64,000 nucleotides of DNA, taken from positions 37,059 through 101,058 of the forward strand of contig NZ_WBSN01000009.1 of NCBI RefSeq assembly GCF_009299475.1, written 5' to 3'. This document shows, piece by piece, positions 17,212 to 27,200 of the stretch. Position numbers and translations under genes: made by a program. The stretch is from Bifidobacterium avesanii. Its GTDB lineage: Bacteria > Actinomycetota > Actinomycetes > Actinomycetales > Bifidobacteriaceae. The notes under the pieces are model-generated. The model ran no database searches. It saw only the letters and a list, made by a program, of their open reading frames with translations, and was not told where the DNA came from. How positions within the stretch are numbered: position 1 is the stretch's first letter; the number at the start of each line of letters is the position of its first letter.

Positions 17212-18756
17212 TCATTCGGCGGGGGTTTCCTCCGGATGCCACTCGCCGGGCCTGAGCCCCTGCTGGCAGGAGTACTCGTTGCCCTCGTAGCGGCTCTTGT
17301 CGAGCGCGAACTTGGGCAGGCGGACGCGGTCCTCCGGCGTGAGCGACTCGAGGAATTCCTGCTCGTAGTCGTCGAGCGCGGTGGGGTAGTCGCCGTTGAA
17401 GTAGGCGACGCACAGGCCGCCGTAGGGGGCGTCGGCGTTGAGGCCGATGGACTCGACCAGCCCGTCGAGGCTCAGGTAGGCGAGGGAGTCGGCGCCGATG
17501 TAGTCGCGGATCTCCTCCACGGACTTCTTCGCGGCGATGAGCTCCTTGGTGGTGGAGATGTCGATGCCGTAGAAGCACGGGTACTTGAGCGGCGGGGAGC
17601 TGATGCGCATGTGCACCTCGGCGGCGCCGGCCTCGCGCAGCAGCTGGACGATGCGCTTGGACGTGGTGCCGCGCACGATCGAGTCGTCGATGACGATGAC
17701 GCGCTTGCCCTTGACGACGCCGCGCACGGCGGACAGCTTCATGCGCACGCCCTGCTCGCGCAGCTCCTGGGTGGGCTGGATGAACGTACGGGCCACGTAC
17801 TGGTTCTTGATCAGGCCCATCTCGTTGGGCAGGCCCGCGGCCTCGGCGTAGCCGGACGCGGCGGACAGCGAGGAGTTGGGCACGCCGATGACCATGTCCG
17901 CGTCCACGGGCGCCTCGGCGGCCAGACGCGCGCCCATGCGCTTGCGCGCGGAATGCACGTTGATGCCGTAGATGTCCGAATCGGGGCGGGCGAAGTAGAT
18001 GAACTCCATCGAGCAGATGGCCAGCTGGGTCTCGTGCGTGTACTGCACGATCTTGTAGCCGTGGTCGCTCACCACCACGATCTCGCCCGGGCGGATGTTG
18101 CGCACCAGCTCGGCGCCGACCACGTCGAGCGCGCAGGTTTCGGAGGCGAGCACGTAGGCGCCGTTCTTCATCCTGCCGAGGGACAGGGGGCGGAAGCCGT
18201 TGGGGTCGAGCGCGCCGATCATGGCGGTCTCGGTCATGAGCAGGTAGGCGAAGCCGCCGTGGACGGTGTTGAGCGCCTCCTTGAGCTTGTCCATGAAGGT
18301 CGGCTTGCCGGACCGGCGGATGAGGTGCATGAGCACTTCGGTGTCGGAGTTGGAGTGGAAGATCGCGCCCTCGTCCTCGAGCTTGCGGCGCAGGGTGCGG
18401 CAGTTGGTCAGGTTGCCGTTGTGGCACAGGGCCATGTCTCCGTCGTGGAAGCGGAAGATGAACGGCTGGATGTTGTCGGTCGAACCGGAGCCGGACGTGG
18501 CGTAGCGCACGTGGCCGATGGCGCGGTCTCCCTTGAGGCGCTCGATCTCGCGCTCGTCGCTGAAGACCTGGGTGAGCAGGCCGAGGCCGCGATGGCCGAT
18601 GAGGTGACCGTGGTCGTTGGAGACGATGCCGGCGCCCTCCTGGCCGCGGTGCTGCAGCGCGTGGAGCCCGAAATACGTCAGACGAGCGGCGTCCGGGTGA
18701 CCCCAAACGCCGAAAATACCGCATTCCTCATGAATGTCTTCGAGTTCGGCGGACAT
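17212..18756 (-). CDS. purF: Amidophosphoribosyltransferase PurF
   Basis: PurF makes phosphoribosylamine from PRPP and glutamine, the committed step of purine synthesis. The 514-residue protein is a class II (Ntn) glutamine amidotransferase fused to a PRTase domain. The ATG at 18756 ([16 protein letters not shown]) gives Cys12 after an 11-residue propeptide that is normally removed. The PRPP-binding [13 protein letters not shown] motif lies near residues 352-364. An in-frame extension upstream is not supported, because it crosses the LexA-controlled region and the family start is at MSAEL. A leader hairpin (18789-18819) and a motif shared with purC (18820-18840) precede it. Confidence 0.96.
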   Translation of the reverse strand: MSAELEDIHEECGIFGVWGHPDAARLTYFGLHALQHRGQEGAGIVSNDHGHLIGHRGLGLLTQVFSDEREIERLKGDRAIGHVRYATSGSGSTDNIQPFIFRFHDGDMALCHNGNLTNCRTLRRKLEDEGAIFHSNSDTEVLMHLIRRSGKPTFMDKLKEALNTVHGGFAYLLMTETAMIGALDPNGFRPLSLGRMKNGAYVLASETCALDVVGAELVRNIRPGEIVVVSDHGYKIVQYTHETQLAICSMEFIYFARPDSDIYGINVHSARKRMGARLAAEAPVDADMVIGVPNSSLSAASGYAEAAGLPNEMGLIKNQYVARTFIQPTQELREQGVRMKLSAVRGVVKGKRVIVIDDSIVRGTTSKRIVQLLREAGAAEVHMRISSPPLKYPCFYGIDISTTKELIAAKKSVEEIRDYIGADSLAYLSLDGLVESIGLNADAPYGGLCVAYFNGDYPTALDDYEQEFLESLTPEDRVRLPKFALDKSRYEGNEYSCQQGLRPGEWHPEETPAE

Positions 18757-18788
18757 ATAAGCGGCATCCTTCCTTCTGATCGCGTGGT

Positions 18789-18819
18789 GTGGAGTATCGC
18801 CGTTTCGATACTGCTCCAC
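18789..18819 (-). promoter_or_regulatory. Leader hairpin of the purF operon
   Basis: GTGGAG-TATCG (18789-18799) pairs with CGATA-CTG-CTCCAC (18806-18819) around a CCGTTT loop, 33-63 bases before the purF ATG. It could affect mRNA stability or attenuation. Confidence 0.45.
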
Positions 18820-18840
18820 GTTACCAATCGGCGGATACAT
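18820..18840 (-). promoter_or_regulatory. Candidate purine-regulatory motif, purF copy
   Basis: On the plus strand, TTACCAATCGGCGGATACAT (18821-18840) matches the copy before purC (28955-28975) at 18 of 21 positions when one more flanking base is included. The near ends lie 64 bases upstream of the purF ATG and 59 upstream of the purC ATG. It is probably a shared operator or promoter element. Confidence 0.55.
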
Positions 18841-18892
18841 CCTTGCCGAGACGACCCCGCCACGCCGGGTTTTCCGCGGAAAATTCCGCGTG

Positions 18893-18908
18893 TCGAACTT
18901 ATGTTCGA
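18893..18908 (+). promoter_or_regulatory. LexA (SOS) box 1
   Basis: TCGAACTTATGTTCGA is a perfect copy of the actinobacterial/Gram-positive LexA site TCGAAC-N4-GTTCGA. It overlaps the -35 (GAACTT, 18895-18900) of a promoter whose -10 is TATGGT (18918-18923; 17-base spacer), reading into the Y-family polymerase. Confidence 0.88.
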
Positions 18909-18936
18909 GAGATGTGCTATGGTTGTGGGCAAGAAG

Positions 18937-18952
18937 TCGAACAAAAGTTCTA
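18937..18952 (+). promoter_or_regulatory. LexA (SOS) box 2
   Basis: TCGAACAAAAGTTCTA differs from the LexA consensus at one arm position. It lies 44 bases after box 1 and just downstream of the predicted transcription start, so two LexA dimers could bracket the promoter. Confidence 0.75.
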
Positions 18953-19006
18953 CTTCTGTGCCGCCGTTTCGTCTGTCCGCACACCGATCCCGAAAGGAGG
19001 TCGACG

Positions 19007-20905
19007 ATGGGGTCCCGCACCTATCTGGCCATCGATCTGAAGTCGTTCTATGCCTCGGCGGAATGCGCCGCGCTGGGCTTGGACCCGCTGTCCACGAATC
19101 TCGTGGTGGCGGATGTGGGCCGTACGGAAAAGACCATCTGTCTGGCGGTCTCGCCCTCGCTCAAGGCGTGTGGTCTGCCGGGCAGGCCGAGGCTGTTCGA
19201 AGTGGTGGAGCGCATGCGTTCCGTCAACGAGCAGCGGCGTCTCAGGGCGCCGGGGCGCCGGCTGCGCGGCGAGTCGTGGGATGCGGACCGGCTTGGCGCC
19301 TCACCGGAGCTGGGCGCCGCGTATCTGGTGGTGAAGCCCCGCATGGCGCATTATCTGGAGGTCAGCTCCGGCATCTACGGCATCTACCTGCAGTACGCCT
19401 CGCCCGAGGACATCCACGTCTACTCGATCGACGAGGTGTTCATCGACGTCACGCGCTATCTGCGCTATTTCGGCAGGACGGCGCACGAGTTGGCGCGCAT
19501 GATCGTCGGGGACATTCTGGACCGGACCGGCATCACCGCCACCGCCGGCATCGGCACCAACATGTATCTGGCGAAGGTGGCCATGGACATCGTCGCCAAG
19601 CACATGCCCGCGGACGGCGACGGCGTGCGCATCGCGGAGCTCGACGAGGCGTCGTACCGGCGGCTGCTGTGGAACCACCGGCCCCTCACCGACTTCTGGC
19701 GTGTGGGGCGGGGCTATGCCAAGCGGCTCGCCGATTACGGCTTGGAGACGATGGGGGACATTGCCCGCTGCTCGCTGGGGAGGACGGACGAGTTCTACAA
19801 CGCCGATCTGTTGCACAGGCTCTTCGGCGTGAACGCGGAGCTGCTCATCGACCATGCATGGGGGCGGGAGCCGTGCACCATCGCGGACATCAAAACGTAC
19901 CGTCCCGGGGAAAGTTCGCTGAGCTCGGGGCAGGTGCTGCACTGCGCCTACCCCTATGAGAAGGCGCGTGTGGTGGTTCGCGAGATGGCGGACGCCATGG
20001 CGATGGAGCTGACGGGCGGGGGAAAGGTGACGAACCGCGTCGGTCTGTTCGTGGGGTACGACCGTAAGGTGCGACGGCCGCATGACGTGGAGATGCACGT
20101 GTCCGACTGGTACGGGCGTAAGGTCCCCAAACCGGCGGGCGGATGCGCGGAGCTGGGGCGTCACACCTCTTCGGCCCGTGCCATTGCCGGTGCGGTCATG
20201 GCGTTGTACGACCGCATCGTCGATCCGCGGCTCATGGTGCGCCGCGTCACCGTGGAGGTGGGCGACGTGCGACCGGCATCCGGGCCGGGTTCGGTGCGCT
20301 ATGAGCAGCCCGACCTGTTCGACGAGACCCGCGCCGAGACCGATGCGGACGATGGCGGGTTCGCGGCCGCGCCGGCATCCGATGCGGGGCGGCGTGAACG
20401 CGAAGTGCAGCGGGCCATGCTCGCGGTTCGGAGCAAGTTCGGCGGGAACGCCGTGCTCAGGGGCACGAGCTTCGAGGAGGGCGCCACGGGACGCGACCGC
20501 AACGAACAGATCGGCGGGCACGCGGCCGGCGACGGGCGGTCGGTCCGCGTGCGTCGCGGTGACGACGGCAACGTCGAGAGGCTGCTGCCGGTATGGATCA
20601 ACGCACGGGATCAGACGTGGATGCCGTTGGCGCGGGATCCGGGCGCGCGGGCGCGCTCGCAACGCAGGCAGCCGGGCATGGCGCAGGCGCTGCCTCGCGG
20701 CGTGCTGTGCCCGACCGACCGGTATGACGACATCATCGCGCTTGCAAGACCTGTCGTGCCGGGACACCCGCCCATGTCCCGGGACAAGCGCGCCGCGCAG
20801 TTCATGCCGTTTGCGGCGCTCGCGGGCTATGAATCGGCGCTGAGCCGCACTGCGGGCGAGGTGGAGCGGCGATACCGTGACGCGGGGGAGTCGATATGGG
20901 AGTGA
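19007..20905 (+). CDS. Y-family translesion DNA polymerase (UmuC/UvrX-like) with a fused C-terminal partner domain
   Basis: The 632-residue protein begins [15 protein letters not shown], with catalytic Asp10. It has the YSIDEVFID motif with Asp142 and Glu143, the metal-binding acidic residues of Y-family polymerases; the finger, palm and helix-hairpin-helix regions fit UmuC-type enzymes. From about residue 573 the sequence reads RYDDIIAL...[26 protein letters not shown] recognise this as a small protein usually encoded separately next to UmuC in Firmicutes (YolD-like). The ATG has an ideal AAAGGAGG site (18993-19000). Two LexA boxes indicate SOS induction. It would copy across damaged DNA at the cost of accuracy. 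Confidence 0.88.
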   Translation: MGSRTYLAIDLKSFYASAECAALGLDPLSTNLVVADVGRTEKTICLAVSPSLKACGLPGRPRLFEVVERMRSVNEQRRLRAPGRRLRGESWDADRLGASPELGAAYLVVKPRMAHYLEVSSGIYGIYLQYASPEDIHVYSIDEVFIDVTRYLRYFGRTAHELARMIVGDILDRTGITATAGIGTNMYLAKVAMDIVAKHMPADGDGVRIAELDEASYRRLLWNHRPLTDFWRVGRGYAKRLADYGLETMGDIARCSLGRTDEFYNADLLHRLFGVNAELLIDHAWGREPCTIADIKTYRPGESSLSSGQVLHCAYPYEKARVVVREMADAMAMELTGGGKVTNRVGLFVGYDRKVRRPHDVEMHVSDWYGRKVPKPAGGCAELGRHTSSARAIAGAVMALYDRIVDPRLMVRRVTVEVGDVRPASGPGSVRYEQPDLFDETRAETDADDGGFAAAPASDAGRREREVQRAMLAVRSKFGGNAVLRGTSFEEGATGRDRNEQIGGHAAGDGRSVRVRRGDDGNVERLLPVWINARDQTWMPLARDPGARARSQRRQPGMAQALPRGVLCPTDRYDDIIALARPVVPGHPPMSRDKRAAQFMPFAALAGYESALSRTAGEVERRYRDAGESIWE

Positions 20906-21110
20906 GACGACGCTGGACGGGCGGACGTCGCGCGGGGACAATGGCGGTTATGCGCGGGCGCGCGCCTGCTGGGACCATGACTTCGTCGTTCCCGATCGTC
21001 GTGCGTGTCGCGCGGGAACGATGCGGTGGGACCGCGATGCCCGTCCCGTCTCGGGACGGCGGCCCGGATGCGTTTCACACGGCGAACAATCGGTAGGGAA
21101 GGGGCGAAGC

Positions 21111-22703
21111 ATGCTGGAGACGGCGACGATGGTCGTATTCTGCGCGGCGCTTTTCGCCAGCGTGGCCGTTGGATGGTCGATCGTGCCCGCGCTGGTCGGA
21201 GGCCTCGCGCTGTTCTTCGGCTACGGACTGCTAACCGGTCACGCGGCGAAGCCCATGGCGGTCCGCGCCCTGCGCAGCGTGAAGGACGCCGGCATCATTC
21301 TGGTGACGTTCGCGCTCATCGGCGTGCTGACCTCGCTGTGGCGAATCGGCGGGACGGTCGCCTTCGTCATCGTGCACGCGGTGCCGGCCGCGCATGCCGC
21401 GACCGTGGTTCCGCTGAGCTTCCTGCTGTGCGCGGGCATGTCGGCGCTCATCGGGTCGTCCTTCGCCAGCGCCGCCACCATGGGCACCATGTGCATGGCG
21501 CTGGGGCAGGCCATGGGCACCAACGGGATGCTGCTCGGCGGCGCCGTTCTCGCCGGCGTCTACGTCGGGGACCGTTGCTCGCCGGTTTCCACCAGCGCCC
21601 TGCTCGTCAAACAGCTCACCCACACCAACCTGTTCGGCAATCTCGGCCGGATGCTGCGCACGGGGCTGATCCCCTTCGTGCTGTCGTGCCTGATCTACGC
21701 CGTCGCCGCGTGGCCCGGCGTCGGGCCCTTTGGGGCCGACGGGGAAGCGGGAACCGTCTCGGACGGCGGGACATCGGCAAACGTCGTGGGGATGCTGAAC
21801 GGCTCCTTTGACCTGCGCTGGCCGGTTGTCGTGCCGGCGTTGCTGGTGATCGCGCTGGCCATCGCGCGCATAGACGTGCGGGTGACCATGCTGACGAGCA
21901 TTCTGGCGTCCGTCGCGGTCTGCATCGGCGTGCAGCGCACGGGTTGGAGGGATCTGCTCGCCACCGTCGTCTTCGGGTATGCGGCGCCCGATCCGTCCGT
22001 CGGCGCGCTGCTCAACGGCGGCGGCGTGCTCTCCATGGTCACCGTGGGCGCGATTGTGTGCATTTCCTCGGCATACGCCGGCATCTTCGCGCAAACCGGC
22101 ATGCTCGGAGGACTCCAACGGGGCATCGAGGGCATCGGCTTGCGCGCCGGGACATATGCGGCCACGCTCGTCACCGCGACCGCGACGGCCATGGTTGCGT
22201 GCAACCAGACGCTGACCATCATGCTCACCCATCAGCTGTGTGGCGGCGTGTACCGGGGTTCCGGTTCGGGCTCCTCCCGGAACGGCTCTCCCAACGCCGT
22301 TCCGGGAGACGAATCGGCCGCTGATCCGGGTTTCGGGACAAGGGCCGATAAGACGGGGATCGATGGGACGGAGGCTGATGGGACAGGGAAAACGGCGACT
22401 GACAAGAAGAGCGCCCGACCCGGCATGAAGCCGAACGAGCAACAGGCTATCGACATGGAGGATTCCGCCGTGGTCGTGCCGGCTCTGGTGCCTTGGTCGA
22501 TCGCCGGCGCGGTACCGCTGTCCATCATCGGCGCGCCCACGGCGAGCATGGCTGCGGCGTGCTTCCTCTATCTGCTGCCCGTGTGCCGTCTTGTCGGCGC
22601 CGCGGCCGAAGGATTCAGGCGTCGCCGCCGGGAAGAAAATCCAAGCGGCCGGCGGCATGGGCGTGGCGGCAACCATGCTGGCGCAGGATATGCAACGGCA
22701 TGA
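21111..22703 (+). CDS. NhaC-type Na+/H+ antiporter family membrane protein
   Basis: The 530-residue membrane protein has many hydrophobic helices and NhaC-superfamily landmarks: LIGSSFASAATMGTM, GAVLAGVYVGDRCSPVSTSALLV and CNQTLTIMLTHQLC. It would exchange cytoplasmic sodium for protons, or carry an organic anion as some relatives do. A hydrophilic Gly/Ser/Asp/Lys-rich insert (about residues 378-453, including GSGSGSSRNGSPN) interrupts the membrane part before the last two helices. The start at 21111 has a purine-rich site (agggaagg). Confidence 0.75.
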   Translation: MLETATMVVFCAALFASVAVGWSIVPALVGGLALFFGYGLLTGHAAKPMAVRALRSVKDAGIILVTFALIGVLTSLWRIGGTVAFVIVHAVPAAHAATVVPLSFLLCAGMSALIGSSFASAATMGTMCMALGQAMGTNGMLLGGAVLAGVYVGDRCSPVSTSALLVKQLTHTNLFGNLGRMLRTGLIPFVLSCLIYAVAAWPGVGPFGADGEAGTVSDGGTSANVVGMLNGSFDLRWPVVVPALLVIALAIARIDVRVTMLTSILASVAVCIGVQRTGWRDLLATVVFGYAAPDPSVGALLNGGGVLSMVTVGAIVCISSAYAGIFAQTGMLGGLQRGIEGIGLRAGTYAATLVTATATAMVACNQTLTIMLTHQLCGGVYRGSGSGSSRNGSPNAVPGDESAADPGFGTRADKTGIDGTEADGTGKTATDKKSARPGMKPNEQQAIDMEDSAVVVPALVPWSIAGAVPLSIIGAPTASMAAACFLYLLPVCRLVGAAAEGFRRRRREENPSGRRHGRGGNHAGAGYATA

Positions 22704-22960
22704 CGGTATGACGGCGTGACATGACGTGCGATGGCGATGACGATGACGACGTGTGGCGACATGATCATGACAGCGCCCCATCGCGCGTCGCATGATGCCA
22801 AGCGCGTGACATGCGCCGAAAGAGATGCGGCGACGTGACTGTGCCGGCGCCCGTGTCGTCATGAGGGATATGACGGCCAGGGACATGGCGGCCGGCGGGG
22901 ACGTCCGTGGTGTGACGCATCTCATAGCGGCGCGCCGCGTGGCGGCGGGCCCGGCATGGG
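22704..22960. repeat. Simple-sequence region rich in catgac/gatgac/gtgac units
   Basis: Between the antiporter and the FNT gene, irregular copies of catgac, gatgac and gtgacatg recur (for example 22686-22760 and 22808-22890). No coding frame with neighbour-like features is present. It looks like degenerate short tandem repetition. Confidence 0.5.
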
Positions 22961-22993
22961 CAGACTGGAACGGTGAATATGGAAGAGAGAAAT

Positions 22994-23959
22994 ATGGACG
23001 ACAACATTCATCAGGCGGAACAGCCCGCCTCGGCGGCGCCCGTGGCGGGCGTGGCCGCGGCTCCGGCTCCCGCCATGCACCCGCTGTTCCCCGGGCGCAC
23101 CTTCATCAGCACCGTGCTCGACGCGCTGGACAGCAAGGAGGAAATGACCGGCAAGCTGCGCGGCAAGTACATGCAGCGAGCGGTCATGGCCGGATTCTTC
23201 GTCGGCATCTTCTTCACCACGTTCTTCGTCATCAGCGCCACATTCGTCGCGCAGGGCCCCCAGATGGCGCTCGCGGGCAAGGTGCTCGCCTGCCTCACCT
23301 TCGGCTGGGCGCTCGTGCTCATCTACTACACCAACTCCGAGCTGCTCACCTCCAACATGATGATCGTGTCCATCGGCGCCTACCACAAGCGCATCGGATG
23401 GCTGCACTCGCTGCGCCTGCTCGGCCTGTGCCTCGTCGGCAACCTCGTCGGAGGCCTCATCGTGGCGATCCTCCTGCGCGGGTCGACCATCACCGACGGC
23501 GTGACCATCGTGCAGATGATCGCCGCCGCGCACGCCAAAACCTCCTATGTGACGCAGGGCGTCTTCGGCGTGGCGGACCTGTTCGTACGCGCCATCTTCT
23601 GCAACTTCTGCATCAACATCGGCATGCTCATGGTCTACAACGGCAAGCTCGTCAACGACTTCACCAAGTGCGTGATCATGATCGTGGCCGTGTTCGTGTT
23701 CGCCTACCTCGGCTTCGAGCACTCCATCGCCGACTCGGTGCTGTTCCTCATCGTCGGTCTCCACGGCGCCGTGAACCCGTGGCTGGCCATCGTGACCATC
23801 GTCGTGGTGCTGCTCGGCAACTTCGTGGGCGGCGGCCTGCTTATCGGCCTCAACTTCGCCGTCATGAACGACATGTCCCGCCCCGGTCATCCGCCGGTCT
23901 CCGACTTCGACCACTCGGCCCTCGAAACGCTGGAGGCTCCGCGGCCCGCCGGACTGTAA
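22994..23959 (+). CDS. Formate/nitrite transporter (FNT) family channel
   Basis: The 321-residue protein has a hydrophilic Ala/Pro-rich N-terminus (about 45 residues) and then six hydrophobic helices typical of FNT channels, including GKLRGKYMQRAVMAGFFVGI and FCNFCINIGMLMVYNGKLVNDF. FNT pentamers conduct formate, nitrite or other small monovalent anions across the inner membrane. I chose the ATG at 22994 for its ggaagagag site. A GTG at 22973, preceded by CAGACT and six bases, would give a leaderless start with seven extra residues. Since bifidobacteria make formate by fermentation and PurT (31115-32401) uses it, formate is the likeliest substrate. Confidence 0.85.
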   Translation: MDDNIHQAEQPASAAPVAGVAAAPAPAMHPLFPGRTFISTVLDALDSKEEMTGKLRGKYMQRAVMAGFFVGIFFTTFFVISATFVAQGPQMALAGKVLACLTFGWALVLIYYTNSELLTSNMMIVSIGAYHKRIGWLHSLRLLGLCLVGNLVGGLIVAILLRGSTITDGVTIVQMIAAAHAKTSYVTQGVFGVADLFVRAIFCNFCINIGMLMVYNGKLVNDFTKCVIMIVAVFVFAYLGFEHSIADSVLFLIVGLHGAVNPWLAIVTIVVVLLGNFVGGGLLIGLNFAVMNDMSRPGHPPVSDFDHSALETLEAPRPAGL

Positions 23960-23986
23960 AGCGCCTCGGCAAACCGCCGGCATGCT

Positions 23987-24041
23987 GCGTGCGCCCGGTT
24001 CACGGAACGGAGAAATCACGATCCGTGCACCGGGCGCACGC
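23987..24041 (+). terminator. Hairpin after the FNT gene
   Basis: GCGTGCGCCCGGT (23987-23999) and ACCGGGCGCACGC (24029-24041) are perfect arms, with an inner CACGGA/TCCGTG helix. T-rich sequence (ggttttcttggttt) follows about ten bases later. Confidence 0.65.
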
Positions 24042-24172
24042 GTAAAAACACCGGTTTTCTTGGTTTCAAGTCGTTTTCGGCGGATGCGGCTGTGTGTGCG
24101 CTGCCGGGTATCCTGCGATCGGAGGGATGCGGAGGAATGAGACGACCGGAGGACGCCCGGCAGCGTACACGC

Positions 24173-24217
24173 AAAAGCGGGGCCCGTTCCACGCCAAATG
24201 GAACGGGCCCCGCCTTT
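24173..24217. terminator. Bidirectional terminator between FNT and purL
   Basis: GCGGGGCCCGTTCCA (24177-24191) and TGGAACGGGCCCCGC (24199-24213) form a perfect 15-bp stem with loop CGCCAAA. AAAA at 24173-24176 and a TTT run at 24215-24217 give short U tracts in both directions. It ends the purC-purL transcript. Confidence 0.85.
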
Positions 24218-24282
24218 GCATCCGATGAACGGGACCGATCAGATTCCCGGAAAGACCGGAAACCCCGGAGAACAACGCCGGA

Positions 24283-27200
24283 TCAGGCCGCGAAGTACTC
24301 CACGCCGGCCTCGAAGATCGGCTGGTACTTGTCGCCGGGCACGTTGAGGTACAGGCCGTTGCCGGAACGCTCCGAGTGGCCCATCTTGCCGAACACGCGG
24401 CCGTCCGGGCTGGTGATGCCCTCGATGGCGAGCAGCGAGCCGTTCGGGTTCACCGCGAGGTCCATGCCGGGCACGCCGTCCTCGTCCACGTACTGCGTGG
24501 CGATCTGGCCGTTGGCCCTGAGCTGCTCCAGCACCGGCTCGGCGGCCACGAAGCGGCCCTCGCCGTGGGAGATGGCCACGGTGTGCACGTCGCCCACCTC
24601 GGTCTTCGCCAGCCACGGGGAGAGGTTCGACGCGACGCGCGTGCGCACCAGACGGCTCTGGTGGCGGCCGATCGTGTTGAACGTCAGCGTCGGGCATTCG
24701 GCGGTCATCGGCACGATGTCGCCGAACGGCACCAGACCCAGCTTGATGAGCGCCTGGAAGCCGTTGCAAATGCCCAGCATCAGGCCGTCGCGGTTCCTAA
24801 GGAGGTCCCGCACGGCCTCGGTGACCGCGGGCGCGCGGAAGAACGCGGTGATGAACTTCGCGGAGCCGTCCGGCTCGTCGCCGCCGGAGAAGCCGCCGGG
24901 GATCATCACGATCTGGCTGCGGCCGATCTCCTCGGCCAGCGCGGCGGTGGACCTGGCCACGTCCTCGGGCGTGAGGTTGTTCACGATCAGCGTGGTCACG
25001 TCCGCGCCGGCGCGCTCGAACGCGGCGGCCGAATCGTACTCGCAGTTGTTGCCCGGGAACACGGGGATAACCACATGGGGCTTCGCGACCGGGGCGCCCA
25101 CGTACACGGTCTTCTTCGGGGCCTCGAACGTCACGGCCTCGACGGTCCTGCCCGCGTCCGCCGCGGCGGCGGCCACGTTCTTGGAACGGTACGGGAACAC
25201 CGACTCGATGCCGGACTCCCACGCCTCCTGCACGTCGTCTAGGTCCAGCGTCTCGCCGGCGGCCCTGAAGGCGTAGTCGGACGTGGTGACGCCGATCTCG
25301 CCCACCTCGACGAGGTTGGAGGAGGCCGGGACCTTCTCGTTGTCCGCGAGCTCCACGATGAACGAGCCGTACGCCGGGGCGAACAGGTCGTCCGCGGCGA
25401 TGCCGTCGTTCAGGGCGAGGCCGATGCGGTTGCCGAGCGTCATCTTGAACAGCGCCTCGGCGGTGCCGCCGTAGCCCGGGGTGGAGACGGCCAGCGCCAC
25501 GTGGTGCGACGGGTCGGTGAGCTCCTCGACGAGGGAGAACGCCTCGAGCAGCGCGTCCTTGTCCGGCGTGAGGCCGTCGGCGAGGTAGCGCGGCGCGATG
25601 CGCACCAGACGGTGGCCGGCGCCCTTGAACTCGGGGGAGGTGGTGCGCTTCATGTTGCCCACGGCCACGGCGAAGGAGATCAGCGTGGGCGGCACGTCGA
25701 GGTTTTCGAACGAGCCGGACATGGAGTCCTTGCCGCCGATCGCGCCGGCGCCCAGATCGATCTGCGCCATGAGCGCGCCCAGCACGGCCGCGGTCGGCTT
25801 GCCCCAGCGCTCCGGCTCGTCGCGCAGTTTCTCGAAGTATTCTTGGAAGCTCAGGTACGCCTTCTCGTGCTCGAAGCCGGAGGCCACGAGCTTGGCCAGC
25901 GACTCGACCACGGACAGGTACGCGCCGGTGAACTGGTTCTTCTCCATGAGGTACGGGTTGAAGCCCCAGGCCATCGCGGAGGCGGTGGTGGTCTCGCCGA
26001 ACACCGGGATCTTGGCGACCATGGCCAGATTCGGGGTGAGCTGGCGGCGTCCGCCGAACGGCATGAGCACGGTGCCCGCGCCGATCGTGGAGTCGAAGCG
26101 CTCGGAAAGGCCCTTGTTGGAGGCCACGTTGAGGTCGGTGACCAGCGCGTGCATGCGCTCGGCCAGCGAGCCGGAGCGCCAAGCGGCCGGCGTCGCGTAG
26201 CCCTGCTGGGCCTCGACGTGCACGATCTGGTGCTTGGAGGCGCCGTTGGAGGCGAGGAACGAGCGCTTGAGGTTCACGATCTCGTCGCCGTTCCACGTCA
26301 TCACCATGCGCGGGTCCTCGGTCACGGTGGCGATCACGGTCGCCTCGAGGTTCTCCTCGCGGGCGTACTTCATGAACTCGTCCACGTCCTCGGCGGCCAC
26401 GTCCACGGCCATGCGCTCCTGCGACTCGGAGATCGCCAGCTCGGTGCCGTCCAGACCCTCGTACTTCTTGGGCACGGTGTTGAGGTCCACGTACAGGCCG
26501 TCCGCGAGCTCGCCCACGGCCACGGACACGCCGCCCGCGCCGAAGTCGTTGCAGCGCTTGATCAGACGGCAGGCGTCGCCGCGGCGGAACAGGCGCTGCA
26601 GCTTGCGCTCCACGGGCGCGTTGCCCTTCTGCACCTCGGCGCCGTCGAGCTCCAGGGACTCCACGTTGTGGGCCTTGGACGCGCCGGTCGCGCCGCCGAT
26701 GCCGTCGCGGCCCGTGCGGCCGCCGAGCAGGATGATCCTGTCGCCGGGGGCCGGGGTCTCGCGGCGCACGTGGTCGGCCGGGGTGGCGGCCACGACGGCG
26801 CCCACCTCCATGCGCTTGGCCACGTAGCCGGGGTGGTAGATCTCGTCCACCTGACCGGTCGCGAGTCCGATCTGGTTGCCGTAGGAGCTGTAGCCGGCCG
26901 CGGCGGTGGTCACGAGCTTGCGCTGGGGGAGCTTGCCCTCGAGCGTTTCGGAGACCGGGACGGTCGGATCCGCGGCGCCGGTGACGCGCATGGCCTGGTA
27001 CACGTAGGAGCGGCCCGACAGGGGGTCGCGGATGCAGCCGCCGATGCAGGTGGCCGCGCCGCCGAAGGGCTCGATCTCGGTGGGATGGTTGTGCGTCTCG
27101 TTCTTGAACAGGAACAGCCAGTCCTGATCCTCGCCGTTGACGTCCACCTTCACCTTGACGGTGCAGGCGTTGATCTCCTCGGACTCGTCGAGGTTCCTCA

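Noticed and set aside
18893..18952. LexA boxes as control sites for purF
   Set aside because: They lie about 140 bases upstream of purF on the far side of its own promoter motif, and overlap the promoter reading into the polymerase, so SOS control of purF is not supported.
22686..22890. Possible CRISPR array in the catgac/gatgac-rich gap
   Set aside because: The units are short (5-8 bases), irregular and without spacers of constant length.
24094..24172. A second hairpin (GTGTGCGCTGCCGGG with CCCGGCAGCGTACAC) beside the purL terminator
   Set aside because: One mismatch, a long loop and no U tract. It probably extends the terminator region, so it was not listed separately.
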